A stretch of 64,000 bases of DNA from Ridgeia piscesae. Lineage: Eukaryota; Annelida; Polychaeta; Sabellida; Siboglinidae. Below are positions 14,754 through 31,578 of this stretch, piece by piece; within the stretch, counting starts at the first letter, position 1; each line of letters starts with the position of its first letter. The notes under the pieces were generated by a model. That model worked only from the letters and a program-made list of their open reading frames with translations, was not told the DNA's origin and did not search any database. The position numbers and the translations under genes were made by a program. The DNA lies in assembly GCA_025642075.2 (NCBI GenBank), contig JAODUO010000039.1:511001-575000 (forward strand), given 5' to 3'.

Positions 14754-14770
14754 ACACACACACACACACA
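14546..14770. repeat. Interrupted (GT)n then (AC)n microsatellites
   Basis: GT/GTGC-type repeats at 14546-14628 and an AC array at 14692-14770 lie in opposite strand sense around a 60-bp unique spacer. Confidence 0.9.
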
Positions 14771-15778
14771 ATGCTATCTGTCGGCTCCAGTGTTCAGAGC
14801 AACGACATCACCCGATGGCACAGATATGCAGATGGCGCGCACTAGATTGCCTGATCCTCGTGATAGCCGCGTTTCCCACCAATATTCTCATGGACACATA
14901 TTGATCCCGCCAGATGCATGTTTTATCGCACGCAGCGGGATTAGCACAGTTGCAATAAACGCCACGCCCACCTTGAAGCCAGTCCCAAACCGTGAACGTA
15001 CCTTTCGGTAGTTTTACGGCCACAGTCGAACAAATATTGACCCAGCGGATAATGCGGTGACATTCCAGAAGTGTATGCACAATACTTCTTTGACACCTTC
15101 GACACACAGGAAGTCTTCATCCTGAACGTCCGTGCAGAAACAGGTGACGTGATGTTGTTGATCCCGATTGGCCAAGGGAAAGGGGGAGAACCGAAACAGG
15201 GCATGCGTGTATTATTGTCCCCGTCGATGAAGACTAAAATCAACACTGCATAGGTAAACACGGCACATTGTGCTGGCGTATGAATACGGGCACTTGGCCT
15301 GCCGCGCATTCAGCAAGGGATGAAAACGCGGCGGTGCGTCGGCGTGTTTGCGCCCACATAGTTGAGTGATAAGCCGTTTATTTAGCGGCGACAGCTATAC
15401 ACATACAGAGGTCGCCGTATTATAGACATGTACACAGTGACACATATACGGGCGTAGCTCTGTGGTCACAGACAGCGGGTGATGGACGGTGATGTCTGTG
15501 AATGGAGGCCGACTGTTAACGCTGGAAACCATTCCGTTGTGGTTTACCGGATGATTTGACAGAATGACCCGTTGACTGTCATTTACACTGCTGTAAACAG
15601 TAGAGAACTGTATTAATGGCTTCTTGTACTCGTCATGGCCTCGATACAACGGGTTAGCGATCGCGAGAGTTCACTGTCGTAAATTCGATCGTGATCTGTT
15701 GGATCAAGCACCAATGATGTCTTGAAATGAGGGCTGTTTTCTTGTACGTGAATGCTTTCCTAGGCAGCCGTAAGATCG

Positions 15779-15930
15779 CTGTGTCTTTAGAGTTGACAAT
15801 AACGTTGTCGTGATGTCGTGTCTTTAGAGTTAGCACGTTGTCGTGATGTTATGTCTTCAGAGTTGACAAGAACGTGATGTCGTGGGTTCTTCTAGTTAGC
15901 ACGAACGTCGTCGTGGTCTGTTGCTGTCGG
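15779..15930. repeat. Degenerate tandem repeat, ~35-bp unit
   Basis: GTGTCTTTAGAGTT(GACAA or AGCAC) followed by ACGTTGTCGTGATGT recurs three to four times with indels. Confidence 0.65.
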
Positions 15931-16730
15931 AGTGAATGCGGTTGTCGTTCGAGATATCGTTGTCTGTTGTAGCGATCGTTAGCAGGACCGCTGTCGTGAT
16001 TTCTGGATCTCTTGCGAAGGACTTGTAGTGTCTTGCAGTTGGCATGGGTCCCGTGGTACCGACGTGCTTCGCTGTCTCGGTTGACATTCGCACAAGTTTC
16101 CGTGCAAAGGTCAGAGGTGGCGATCACAATGTTATCATATCGCATGATCCTATATCTACGGTCGAGATATATCTCTTGTAGCGGCTGGGGTTCTTTACGA
16201 CCATTACCCCAGTGTAATTGAAACCGGCACTTACAATGCGGTCCGATGACCCTAGTCTCTGTGTTGGCTCCCAAAAAACCGAGATCGTCCCTTCCACGTC
16301 ATCGACCCTGCTTTGATGATATTTTGGTTATCACTGTACATCATTGAGCCTATATGTTGACGTGTCGTTAAACTGTCCTAGTCTAGGTTCCAGGGTATAA
16401 GGTCATTGGTGAAAACTATTCCTTTGAAGAAGTCACAACGCGTGTGCCCTCTACACTGTCACCTGGGATTATGCAAATGTTACCCAGGACAGGTGTTCTA
16501 TTTATAATATGCGTGGAGCTCACCTTTAAGTGATAAGAATATCAGGATTGTGTCGTCGGAATCTATTCTGTAAAATTTTGCATATGGCGACATTGGCACA
16601 AACGCGGGATTTGGTGACGTGCAATCATCGTCACTCTTTTTATGATGTATTTGGGGCGACAAACACGAACAGTGTGTCTCCACATAAACTGTAAATTTAT
16701 TTGTGCTTTGGTAATGTCATGTGAACAGCT

Positions 16731-16755
16731 CTGTTGTTGTTGTTGTTGTTGTTGT
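16731..16755. repeat. (TTG)n microsatellite
   Basis: About eight TTG units. Confidence 0.9.
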
Positions 16756-17012
16756 ATATATACAACATATTATGGCATAAGTAGGGTTAGTAGGCCGCTG
16801 CTAGAATACAGACTTGCTGTACATCATAAATGGCGTAGACATAGACTGGAACGAGACAAGTAGCGGCGACAGACCAGACCTCCCGTTGGAGATGTTGGCG
16901 TCACGCCCGGGTGGTATTTAGGAGACTATTTACACGGATGCAGGACAAGACCGCGTGTTGCTTCCTCCACTCTACACGCACGACGGATGATGGACTAATA
17001 CAGAAATAATCC

Positions 17013-17013
17013 A

Positions 17014-17073
<60 letters not shown>

Positions 17074-17100
17074 TGGCACCCAGTGACAGTGGTAGGTACA

Positions 17101-17157
<57 letters not shown>

Positions 17158-17166
17158 ACATGTCAC

Positions 17167-17217
<51 letters not shown>
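17013..17217. repeat. (GT)n and three (AT)n blocks
   Basis: A short GT run is followed by AT arrays at 17026-17072, 17103-17155 and 17168-17216, separated by short unique linkers. The outer flanks share TACAAGATATAT / ATATCTTGTA in inverted orientation. Confidence 0.9.
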
Positions 17218-17218
<1 letters not shown>

Positions 17219-19400
17219 TGTACTACACACTGTGACGACTGGGTGGCCAGTAACAATATCGCGCACCCAGTGTTCCCGTGAACAAAGTGATGGGCGAGGT
17301 GGTAGGATGGGCTGAGCGAGCACCGAATAGACGATGCACACCGTGTGGGTCCAGGGGCATGGCCACCTAGGACTATTAAAAAATACATTCAAATGGTGCA
17401 TTCTGAACATTTTTAAACCTATTCCCTTGGAAATAGAGAGGAAACAAATGCATAGCTACAAGTTAGCAACATGTAAACATGTGTATGGCAAAAGGTAGCT
17501 ATAAGGTAGCAATTCTAGCATATTTTGAGCGAGAACACAGATAGGTGGTCTACCTCGCTCATTATATAGCAGGGAAACACTGCACAGCTAGCAAATCATG
17601 TCACGTCACCATCGAGGCATGTTTACAAATCGTCAACTAGCCCACCGTGCCAAAAATGTCAACGACAAATAATATTATATCCATGGCTAACACGTGTTCG
17701 TGGACAAACCATCCTCGGTCAAAAGCGAAACGTCCGCTGTTAAAATGGCCGTGGTCAAAATGCCCAACGCCAAAACATCAGCGACAAATATAGAACCCGA
17801 TACGAAAAGGGCCGTCACCGAAAGGTTCTTAACCAAAATGGTCGTGGCGAAACAATTCGACGGCGGCTAAAACTTTCCCAAGCAAAATGTTATTTGGCAC
17901 AAATGCCAGAACAGTGCGTCGGCTTTGATGTACACATGTCGAATTACGAGCGCGACTTTATTTATATTGTTGTCTGTGTAATTCCTCTCCGCTGACATAC
18001 CACGACCAAGCAGTTATATACATGGCTGCGTCGCAACGGGCGCCATTATGTACGTGCGACAAGTCGATTAACTCGGCAGCGCCACGTGTGATCGTGAAAA
18101 CGTTGTTTTTGTCTCCAGCTATTACGTAATTTATATGCGATATCTAAATCTTTATGAATACGCTGACATCGTCATGAATGGTTCTGTCTAACCCTGGTCG
18201 TTCTGTCTGGCGGGCCGCTTACGGCTTACATAATTCACGTCGTGATTGCTCTGAGGAGCGCGAACGTGGCGTTGTGAGGAACGGAATACTGGACCGGGAG
18301 AATGCGCAAACGTTTCGTTTCATTTCGAAACAACGTGTCCGCACAAACTCCGTTGGTCAAACAAAGGTACTAATGGTTTGGTGGGACATAGGGACACCTA
18401 GGCAAAACGGGATAGTCGGGTAATACGGGAAATCAATATATGCACAGAATAGCGCTGCCATAAAGCGTATGTTCGCTTCCAACTAACGTAGGGGCATCTG
18501 TTAGCGACTATACAAACCAATTTGCATGAACATCTGTGCGTGCGCCGATGGGAACAAACTTAAGTAGTCCTTAGCCTTGATCCGTTGGTAAATTGTTTGT
18601 TTAATGGTGCATCTAAGTTTGCTAAGTAACAACTTGTCATATTTCACATTCGAATGCCGTGGAGGTGTACTGTAAGTTTATGAGTGCTTCAGAATATATG
18701 GGTTGTTCGTGAGAGTGAGCGATAATTGATGATATTAGTTTGATTAACCGATGCCTACGGGCAAAGCGGGGTATTCAAATACGGGCAATGTGGGATGATC
18801 CCGTTTTGCATAGACATGATAACTGTTTAATGGGAAGTTTAAGAAATGTAACGTCCTTGAAAATGGTTACAAACAATATCCTATTTATTCACGTCGGATT
18901 CCAAAACTAGATCTATATAATTGAGATGTCTGATTAAAATGGCCTACATCAGAACAGTTTTGTAATAAGCTAAATTTCGGGTTTGCCGAGAATGAAGTTC
19001 ATTTGCCATCCATAGATATAATTCATAGTCATACATTTCATGAATGTCTGTATAAATAAAAAATCTACTGAAATCTGAATATGGTAATATTTGAGCTAGA
19101 CAAAAAAACTTACAGGATGGTGTATAAATATGTGAAGAAAATTGGAAACGCAAATTCACAATGAAGTATGATATGTACTTATACGACCTTACCATTTCGC
19201 TGTTCTCATTGCATTTTCTTAGTTTGAATATATCAATTGCTTAAAATAAAAAAATTGAATATGTAGGGTCACATCACATTAGCGAATTGCCAGCTAAATA
19301 CGCATCCCATATTTCCTTGATCAAAATCTCATTTACACATGCATGCGGGTAAAATGGGAATTCTTAGTGTAAAACAGGATAGTCCCTATAGGATACTCCC
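17218..19400. other. Gene-free stretch
   Basis: It contains the decayed 15-bp repeat. The word AAACGGGATAGTC and variants recur near 18404, 18795 (inverted) and 19372, hinting at an old element that I cannot delimit. Confidence 0.6.
17640..17890. repeat. Decayed tandem repeat, ~15-bp unit (largest of three patches)
   Basis: Consecutive units such as TTAAAATGGCCGTGG, TCAAAATGCCCAACG and CCAAAACATCAGCGA keep a 15-bp spacing of the CAAAATG core with many substitutions and indels. Similar patches lie at 4510-4615 and about 13190-13325. Confidence 0.55.
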
Positions 19401-20493
19401 GACTAGACAACGAGCCCCGGTACATCGTGAGTCTGTCTCCGACTAGACAACGAGCCCCGGTACACCGTGAGTCTGTCTCCGACTAGACAACGAGCCCCGG
19501 TACACCGTGAGTCTGTCTCCGACTAGACAACGAGCCCCGGTACACCGTGAGTCAGTCCCCGACTAGACAACGAGCCCCGGTACACCGTGAGTCAGTCCCC
19601 GACTAGACAACGAGCCCCGCTACACCGTGAGTCTGTCCCCGACTAGACAACGAGCCCCGGTACACCGTGAGTCAGTCACAGACTAGACAACGAGCCCCGC
19701 TACACCGTGAGTCTGTCCCCGACTAGACAACGAACCCCGCTACACCGTGAGTTAGTCCCGAACTAGACAACGAGCCCCGCTACACCGTGAGTCAGACCCG
19801 GACTAGACAACGAGCCCCGGTACACCGTGAGTCAGTCCCCGACTAGACAACGAGCCCCGCTACACCGTGAGTCAGTCCCCGACTAGACACCGAGCCCCGC
19901 TACACCGTGAGTCGGTCCCCGACTAGACAACGAGCCCCGCTACACCGTGAGTCAGTCCCCGACTAGACACCGAGCCCCGCTACACCGTGAGTCGGTCCCC
20001 GACTAGACAACGAGCCCCGCTACACCGTGAGTCAGTTCCCGACTAGACAACGAGCCCCGCTACACCGTGAGTCGGTCCCCGACTAGACAACGAGCCCCGC
20101 TACACCGTGAGTCGGTCCCCGACTAGACAACGAGCCCCGGTACACCGTGAGTCAGTCCCCGACTAGACAACGAGCCCCGCTACACCGTGAGTCAGTCCCC
20201 GACTAGACACCGAGCCCCGCTACACCGTGAGTCAGACCCCGACTAGACAACGAGCCCCGGTACACCGTGAGTCAGTCCCCGACTAGACAACGAGCCCCGC
20301 TACACCGTGAGTCTGTCCCCGACTAGACACCGAGCCCCGCTACACCGTGAGTCGGTCCCCGACTAGACAACGAGCCCCGCTACACCGTGAGTCAGTTCCC
20401 GACTAGACAACGAGCCCCGCTACACCGTGAGTCGGTCCCCGACTAGACAACGAGCCCCGCTACACCGTGAGTCGGTCCCCGGGCAGACAACGA
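19401..20493. repeat. 40-bp GC-rich minisatellite, 27 copies plus a partial
   Basis: The unit begins GACTAGACAACGAGCCCCG and ends GTGAGTC(A/T/G)GTCCCC. Period 40 is strict over 1.08 kb. Copies 15-18 (19961-20120) and 24-27 (20321-20480) share the same variant pattern, showing a segmental duplication inside the array. Thirteen copies contain TGAGTCA, the AP-1 heptamer. There are no unique spacers, so this is not CRISPR. Confidence 0.95.
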
Positions 20494-23311
<2,818 letters not shown>

Positions 23312-23509
23312 ACAGTGTAGATATATATGGCCCCATCATCACACGTCTTGTTTACGTGTTCTGGGGTCGTCAATACACGCCGACATTCGGGTGGTGAATC
23401 CTGGGTTGTATAACAGCTCGCTGAAGCAAGATGTACATCGTCTGGTCTATTCTGTGACATAAAACAAAGCCAGTGATTATACAGCGTCAGAGTCACAGTT
23501 AGACGAACC

Positions 23510-23780
23510 CCGTCCCGGGTTCGAATCCTGTGCTGCTGTATAGGACTTTGGACAAGTCGTTCACTCTACGTTGCTCCGGTTCAATCAGCTGCATGAATGA
23601 GTACCTGGTTGTAGACAGTGGCGGATATTTGTGTAGGAATAGTTTCCGCGCATTAATTGCAGCGTAGCGTGGCTGAATGCTTCCCGTTGTAGTCGAGAGA
23701 GATGACGTTCGATTGAACGGATTTGGTAAAGAATAATGTGTAAATCGTTTTGAAGGACTGGAAACTGAGCTATATAAGAG
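23510..23780 (+). mobile_element. tRNA-derived SINE, 5'-damaged (family 1)
   Basis: A perfect B box GGTTCGAATCC at 23518-23528 is followed by the same body as 53541-53850: GGACAAGT..TTCACTCTAC, TCAGCTGCATGAATGAGTAC, GACAGTGG, GCGCATTAATTGCAGCG, and a CTATATAA end at 23769. The A-box half is not recognisable. Confidence 0.7.
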
Positions 23781-25815
23781 CTTATCTGTTAACCGTCGGT
23801 TAAACTCTACGTTTAATGGTGTTTTCTTTGAACTCGACACTAGTGTCACAAACGGCCGTCTAGCACGGTGATGTAGCATCCTTGCGGCAGCGCAGTTTGA
23901 GTCCTTCCAGCAAGTGGCGACGCCTGTGGGGAGACAAGCGAATGAGAAACGCACTAGGCCGTTCTTGTCGTGAGTTAGTTGATTAATCACATCAATATAC
24001 GCTTCTGGATTAGTCGGACGCAAACCACGACACCAGACAGAAGGAAGCGATGTGACGATCTTCACACCTTCACCCTGCTCGTGGTGTGTTCAATTCTGCT
24101 TGTCTCTCTGAAATGTACTTCCTGGGCCTGGAGTATAATAATAAAAATCGATGTCCTCTGATAAAAACCAAAACTATAAGCTTCTATTTTTTGTTATAAT
24201 GTTCTTTCTGCAAAAAACTCGTAATTCTGTATAATACGAGGAGGATTCAGTGCCGGCGAAACCAGAAACTATGTTCGCCATTTTAAAATGTCGACCGCGA
24301 AATGCTACAATTATCATAGAAAAAACGCACACATAAGCGGACACTATTTGCACTCCTGTGGTAACCGCAAGGCTCTTCAATGCTGGGAGATTTCGCAACG
24401 TTTCCGCATTCAAAAGAACCGATTCAGCGAAGTTTCAGCTGCTAAATTATTACCACAAATGGATGATTCCGCGTAACCCGATTCAAAGTGCGACTTTTTC
24501 TTTTGCCGCTGAGTAATGATATATTATTGATTAATATAGTTCAGTATGTCTGCTGTGATTCAGCAAAACGTCTTCGTCGTTCTCCGGTGCGGAAGGACAA
24601 ACAAAACCCGTTAAGCGGCTCGATGTTGGTGAGTGCTTTGAGTTGCTGCCTCGACTGTCGAATACAGAGTGTGTCTAGTGTCCTCGTCAACTCGGGCCTA
24701 AATAACTGCGTGGGAACGTCCGACAGCGGAGAACCCACGTTTGCCCTTACACCCTTCCTGCATGGATCTGTTCAAGTTAACCCCATTCGCCCTATAATGA
24801 CCTAATCCTGCATTGTGGGTGAAATGTCGCCAATGGCATGGGTGGCATGGAACACCGACACGGCGTGTTAGTTTGGTACAAGGACCTCCCAATAACAGCC
24901 CTCATAAGGTAGTTACAATATTTATTATTATGCATTACTGAGACTAGTGTCACCAGCAGCGCCCCTGGCGAGCGACGAACCCTACAGGAAATGACGACAT
25001 GCTCCTGTTCACTTAGGTAAATCGTTATAGCTATGTCATTCGTCTTACTTGACTGGGCAGTTTTCTCAGGGTCGGTTTATGGATGATGGAACAGTACTAG
25101 TTTCAAAGACATGAACAGCTTTTTGTCTTCTGTGCGATCGTGAGTTAATCTTTTTACACAAGACAATACGTTATGAGCTGTAATAAAAAATAAATATTTT
25201 AAGTAACACAAAAAGCTGAACAACAAAATAAAAATAGAAACAATTTGCGCCGTGTCCGTTGTATCTAGAGCGTACAGAGGGGGTCAAGCGGGGTTGTTCA
25301 GGGGGTTGGTTGACCATTGTGTCAGGGGTTGTGTCAACGAGTGTTTATAGACGGGTGTCACACGAGTTGTCGATGGTTGTCCTGTCCGCTCAGTCAGCTC
25401 GTGGGTGCGTGTGTCCCGGCGTGTGCGCGGTGCGTGTGTCCCCGCGTGTGCGCTATGCTGTCGTACGCCGGTAGTCGAATCGAGTCGCCCACACCGTCCG
25501 ATTGCTGTCAACGTTCGTGTCAGTGCGTCTTAAAGACGGAACACGACACGTTCCAGGTGAGGCGTCAGGCGGATCGTGACAGGGAGGGTGTGTCCGCGAG
25601 CAGCGGGTGCAGATCGGTTCTGGTGGAGACCACGACACGACACGCCGTCGACGTTTGCGTACGATTCTCTCGACGAAGAACCCTACTTCTGAATGCGATT
25701 ACACCTAGCGACGAACATTCATTTTGTCATTGTGAAATGCCGTGCGCGCACAGCGGGGAAAAGATAATCGCTGTAGTTGACGTTGTTCCGTTCAGAATGT
25801 GTAGGTGCCGATGTA

Positions 25816-26100
25816 GTGGTCCCAGTTTCGGCACGAATCTGCCAAATCTGGGACCGCAACAGTAGCGGGCCAGGATTCTACGTTGTTAATAACATCGTTT
25901 GCGTTAGTAATACATCAAGTATTCCAATATGATTGATATTCGCAAGTTCTAAATAATAATGCATGCGCGGTAAGCTTTCTGAGGAAACTCGGCCCGGGCG
26001 TGACGTATGTCAGAGCAGATAAAACCGGGACTGCGCTTGCGCGCGCATGCGAGGTATGCGTTTAGCCGAATCTGGGACCGGCCGAATCTGGGACCACCAC
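25816..26100. repeat. Repeated word GCCGAATCTGGGACC, direct and inverted
   Basis: It occurs in tandem at 26065-26080 and 26081-26100, at 25841-25857 with changes, and inverted at 25816-25832. The last two form a 17-bp hairpin. Confidence 0.6.
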
Positions 26101-27728
26101 ACCGGATAAGAGGAGGGGGGAACTTCCGAAGAACTCCTCCAGCATTTGATCTGTCTTGCCTGAGCCGCGCCAGCGACACAGCACCGGGTGTCAGAAGTGG
26201 GTACTTTAGCGCGTTTTTTGGCCATTCATAATAAACGTTGTCGCAATGTTGCGTTGCGACGACGTCTGCGTCCTAGTTGTCAAGTTGTCAACCCCCACCC
26301 GCATATGTGTTAGTAGCCCATGTTCCAGTTATGGATTCATTTGGGGGCGCCCGCGGATCCCATGATCGGGGATAGGGCGAGTGAAAAGACCGGACGTCTG
26401 ACCTAAATTTTGGATGAGGGCTATATTTAGGACAGCCGTTTAGTGGAGAAATGTGGGTCGATTTTAGTGCGGTCACGTGGTGCGGTCACCGAGTTTAAGT
26501 GGACGTATATTGACTTGAGTTGAATCCTAAGGGTGTTTTGTGCAGTTGTACCCAAAAAATTATGTTCCTGAGATATACAAATTACTCAAACTGTTTTATT
26601 AATTCGATGAAATTCTTTATAGGGATTGTTTGGGACCCGAAAGCGATTATTTGGGACCCGTGTCGCAGATTATAATGAAAACGGATTCTTTGACAAGTTT
26701 AAAAAAGTCTTTCTAATATACACATTCCTGAGCCCAAACTAGAAAACGGTTAATGGAGAGACAGAATGGTAATCAAAAAAGAAGTTAGTGCAGAAGATGA
26801 ACCTGGGAATTATGATGGTGATAATTAAGGTGTCAAATGATACCTCGGAAGAACGCGGAAACTGGCGAAAATGAGAGAAAAATACAGAGTTACAATAAAA
26901 AAGGTAGAATAAATAATATATAACTATGCAAGTAATAGTTCTTTAAAATATTTGTTTAAAAAAACGTATTTTTACCACAAATAATGACTTGTGTAAGGTT
27001 ATGTACAATTGCATTGATATAGTAAGTGGTCCAATGTGGAGTATCTGGGCCAAATCACTGTAAACTCTAAACCAGTAAGATTGATATCATGTCTTGCATA
27101 TATGTTTTTCTTCAGTTATTAATTTTGGTTTTTATAGCTTATCAATTTATTTATTTTATCCATTCACTTTTGAACTTTTTTATTTTCAAATTGTATTTCT
27201 CAACATTATAAATTGCGTATTTATTATACAATCATGTATATAGCTCATTATTGTATCTGCTATATTAAAGACTTTTATACCTTTCTAACTTATAACCTTA
27301 TTTAATTGTTATTTACTCATTGTTTAATATAATTACCTTTTAAAGGCTATTTATGTATATACCAACTGTATATAATGGGTTTTGTACCAGAAATAAATGG
27401 ATTCGTATTCGTAAACGGGTTTTTGATAAGACACAGTAATTATAATAACAATGATATGTACTAAAACGGGTAAATACGTATTAGTAAATAAATACATACA
27501 ATAAGTAGATGGGAAAATAATAGATAAATACGTATGTCACAACATTACAATTCTTCTGCTTATGCTGGTTGCAGTACATTATAATAATTAGGTTCAGACT
27601 TAAAATGGCAGAGGGTATATATTTTGGGGGGAAATGTTGTTTCTAGCTAATGGAAACTGTTGATGAAAGTTGCTGAAAAAGTTATTTGTTATTATGTTTT
27701 ATTATCGCTGGTGTTCATACTATAAATG

Positions 27729-27750
27729 ATAATAATAATAATAATAATAT
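27729..27750. repeat. (TAA)n microsatellite
   Basis: About seven ATA/TAA units. Confidence 0.9.
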
Positions 27751-28536
27751 AACAGCATTTGTCTACGCCATAAATTTGGCATTTAAACCATTCATTACAC
27801 TAAATAAATCGCTATATACAACACATAATATGTACCTATGAATAATAGCCTATTTGTGCATGAATTGCAGTATGGCTAAATTATGTTTATACCTTCATAG
27901 AAATGGCATTCGAATGAACAAATTTGCCCGGGTCGTGTGAAACCTATCCCTATTCGTGAGGACTGAATAGAGAACGCCATTATATTTCATATATGCCCCA
28001 AATAAAGCGATGTTTCGCGTAGTTGAAAGACGTCCGCCAAGTGTCTACACTGGTCTGGCCTTGGACCCTAAATCAGTTTTATCGGCCGTAGAGGAGACGT
28101 CGACGTGGACTAAGACACCGGCCATGATCCGATGTACCGAGCCACTCCACTTCATTCATGCCCGAGTGTTGGCGCGTCGTAAACCTTCAATAGAAACTGC
28201 ACTGTCGTCACACGACTGACTTGGGCGTCTCGTGGGCCGTCGTGAAGACCACTGACACCGCCATCTCTGGTCCTACTTCAACGTCACGACAGTCCGCTTC
28301 GACTGTATCTAGAAGGGGAGGGGTATATTCATTTAGGGGGCACCAGGGCACGCGCATGACAGTGCATCAGATTCTAGTGTTTTATACATAGCGTGTTGCG
28401 CCGATGCAGTTTGACATGGATTGTAAATAAAATGGGCTTTCCCCGTTAAGAGATTCTACAATCGCCACGTGTCGGGCTGCTTTGTGTGTCCGATGATATT
28501 ATGCTGATCCATATCACATGAGATTCCATATTGACA

Positions 28537-28542
<6 letters not shown>

Positions 28543-28594
<52 letters not shown>

Positions 28595-28701
28595 ATAAAG
28601 ATATTATTGTTTACTGTAAACATGTGTGTGATTGTTACCACGTTTTGCAGTTCTAGTTTCATGGCCGACCGCATGACTGACTGGTATATCTATTTGTATA
28701 G

Positions 28702-28782
<81 letters not shown>
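28543..28782. repeat. Two (AT)n microsatellites
   Basis: AT arrays at 28543-28592 and 28705-28782, with unique DNA between them. Confidence 0.95.
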
Positions 28783-30338
28783 CTACATACATGGCTAGAA
28801 ATTATCATCGCAAATCTGCAAGCAAAACATTAAAACCTGACGTCAGTTCTGGAGTTTTGGAAATCGTTTAAAAGAGTATATTTTAAGTAAATAAAATAAT
28901 GATCCACGTTGGCATCATTCGGTTGCCAGACCCATGGGATTCCTCGATATGTATCTTGTCTAGTATGTCAAGCCAAACTAAACAGCACTAATTATCGCCC
29001 ACAAAACACCTGCTTTATGCCTGCTGACGGCGATAAAGGTGGCCAGATGATGCATAAAATCGGACCACTGTGGTCTGTACGTTCAGGGTCATAAAACCCA
29101 ATCTTGTAATTACACCGCGCACACAGACGCACTCGTTCAAACGACCAGAGGAAGTTTGGCGTCTGACGCAGACCCGAAACAAATATGGCGTCTTCTATTA
29201 CAACCGTAAACATTCCTATAGAAGACCTGCACCGCACCGCCCCCCGCCCTCTCTCCTTACCACATTTGTTTATACAAACCCAATTTTAGCAGCAAATTAG
29301 CTTCCCTTGGTCATACACCAATCTGATTCATAGACCCGGAAAGTAACAATTATCCCCAAAACTTTGAAGTAACCAAGTAGCCATGAAGGAGACGACATAA
29401 AGTTGGTTTCACGTGATGCTTTTGGGGTCCGATTTGTTCAATTTGGAAGTGAGGTTTCCTGCCCAATACAACTCGCCACTCTTGCCACCTCCGACAGTTG
29501 CGTAGCGGTCCGTCTATTTTAAAACAGACGTCCAGTCGTTTGATTAAATAGAAGTTATGCATAGGCGCCCGATCTAGTTTTTACTGTTGCATACGTCATT
29601 TTTCTTAACGCCAAATGTCGCACTTGTCACATATCGCGGCATTTTTTTTACAGCGGAAGTGCGCTATCCTTTCAGCGGGGGCGTTTGTCGTCTGACGGGT
29701 TATTAAAGTAGGTCCACGTATCGTCTCGTAGCTATGGCTGACAAGACAAGACGACATCCCGTGACTTACATAGCCTAGCCCGGCTGGGTATATTACGTGT
29801 TGTGTGTGTCTAGGTCTTTCTTCTGCGAATGCGTATTGATTTATAGTCGTGTGTTTCAAAGATGCCGTACTTAATTTTAACGTAATAGTTTTTATCACAA
29901 ATAGCCCCTATATACCCCCCCCCTATAGACACTTACTGCACATGTCTGGTTTCGTTTGATGTCGGAGAAGTGTCACAATAGAGGGCAGCTTAATCAAATT
30001 CGATATTGTTCGTCATGTCCGAATATTATTTTATTGCGTCACCATCCTGTTTCTGAATTTCATGTTTTTGATTTTTATAAGCGTACAAATTGGAATTCGC
30101 TTATGTTTACAAAATTTCCTTTTAGTCTTATTATATCATTTTGTTGTTTGTTAAATATTTACCTGACCTGTTGTGCAATATTAACCTGTTAATAATATTA
30201 ACATTATTAATATTAATATATTGGAATATTATAAAAGGTGTATGGTGAATATTTAACAAATGCCACTATAGAGTAATAAAACTGGATGAACATTAAAATA
30301 AATACATGTATTGTATTATATTTTATATGTTATATATT

Positions 30339-30411
<73 letters not shown>

Positions 30412-30497
30412 TACACACACCACACACTTATACATACGCATGCACTTTTGCTAAATATTCACCATATACCTCGATGATATGCCTATATTGATTCATA

Positions 30498-30567
<70 letters not shown>

Positions 30568-31436
30568 GTTAGTATCGAATCGCGGGATTAATCGGACATT
30601 GATGTAAGGTTCCTCTTTCGGAAAGAAAGATGACGCAAGCTGAGATTGGGAAGTCGGTCGAAGAATATCTAGTTGTATAGTTGTATGACGGACACGTGAT
30701 GAGACAGACAGAATGTATGCAAACAGAGCGTCGAGTCTCGGGAGATAGTTCGTGGTTTATTTCCCACTGGCAACAATGTTAAAAGTGTTATAATGCAGTT
30801 CGCAAAAACAAAAACGATATTCTGAAAACGAAAATCAACAGTGTTACTACTGCATGTTTTTATCAAACAGTTGAATAAAACTGGTCATATTCTGCGTTTA
30901 ATCAACAAACAAGATGCGCCCCAAAACAGTTGTCATTAAATGGCTTCCAAAATTACTGTATTGTTCCGAAGGTCGATACACCATAGAACGCTATCTCCAA
31001 AACATAAAGCCCTGCGTTCAAACTGCAATTATAATCATTATAATTATTATGAGAATGTTACTGTAATCAGTATTAGCAGTGTTCCGAATGCAACTTATTA
31101 GCGAACGCATTCACTGCTTTGTAACATTCAACGTAAGCTCAGAAACAACAATTTCATCTTGTTAAAATTTCCGAAACAAATGAATGGCTGGATTCAGCAG
31201 GGTATTTCACTAACTCTTACACCCAATTTTGCACTTTGAAATAGGTTTTTGATCCCTAATAATGATGTTGAAAACCTTAAAACTTTCAAAATCACGACGC
31301 CCCAGTCTTTGTCATTGGAAATGGATATTTGCGTTTTGAAAATATTCATTTAATTTAACAAAGGATTTTGTATAAGGAGGAATTTTCCTTAAATGCTCTT
31401 TATCATCATGATCTCGAAGGTTACAAAATTCAATAA

Positions 31437-31440
<4 letters not shown>
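28783..31440. other. Gene-free stretch between AT arrays
   Basis: A CRE octamer lies at 28838-28845. Apart from the AT microsatellites, no gene or element was recognised. Confidence 0.65.
30341..30563. repeat. Two (AT)n microsatellites
   Basis: AT arrays at 30341-30405 and 30502-30563. The linker contains a short ACACACCACACAC run. Confidence 0.95.
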
Positions 31441-31494
<54 letters not shown>

Positions 31495-31578
31495 ATATAT
31501 ATATAATATAATATATTTTATATTATATTATATTATATTATATATATATTTTAATATAATATAATATAATATAATATA

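Larger units (their letters stand above)
14771..17012. other. Gene-free stretch
   Basis: It holds the degenerate repeat at 15779-15930 and the (TTG)n. The overlapping 141-residue - strand frame at 15849-16274 arises partly from that repeat. Confidence 0.65.
23781..28542. other. Gene-free stretch, AT-rich from about 26.5 kb
   Basis: It contains the GCCGAATCTGGGACC words (25.8-26.1 kb) and TTTGGGACCC twice near 26630-26660. From 26.7 to 27.9 kb the DNA is strongly AT-rich, with no frame of note. Confidence 0.7.

Noticed and set aside
19401..20493. CRISPR-like direct repeats
   Set aside because: The 40-bp units are back to back with no unique spacers and no cas genes, in a eukaryotic context.
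23499..24065. 188-residue - strand frame
   Set aside because: It overlaps the antisense of a SINE and has no domain or conserved motif.
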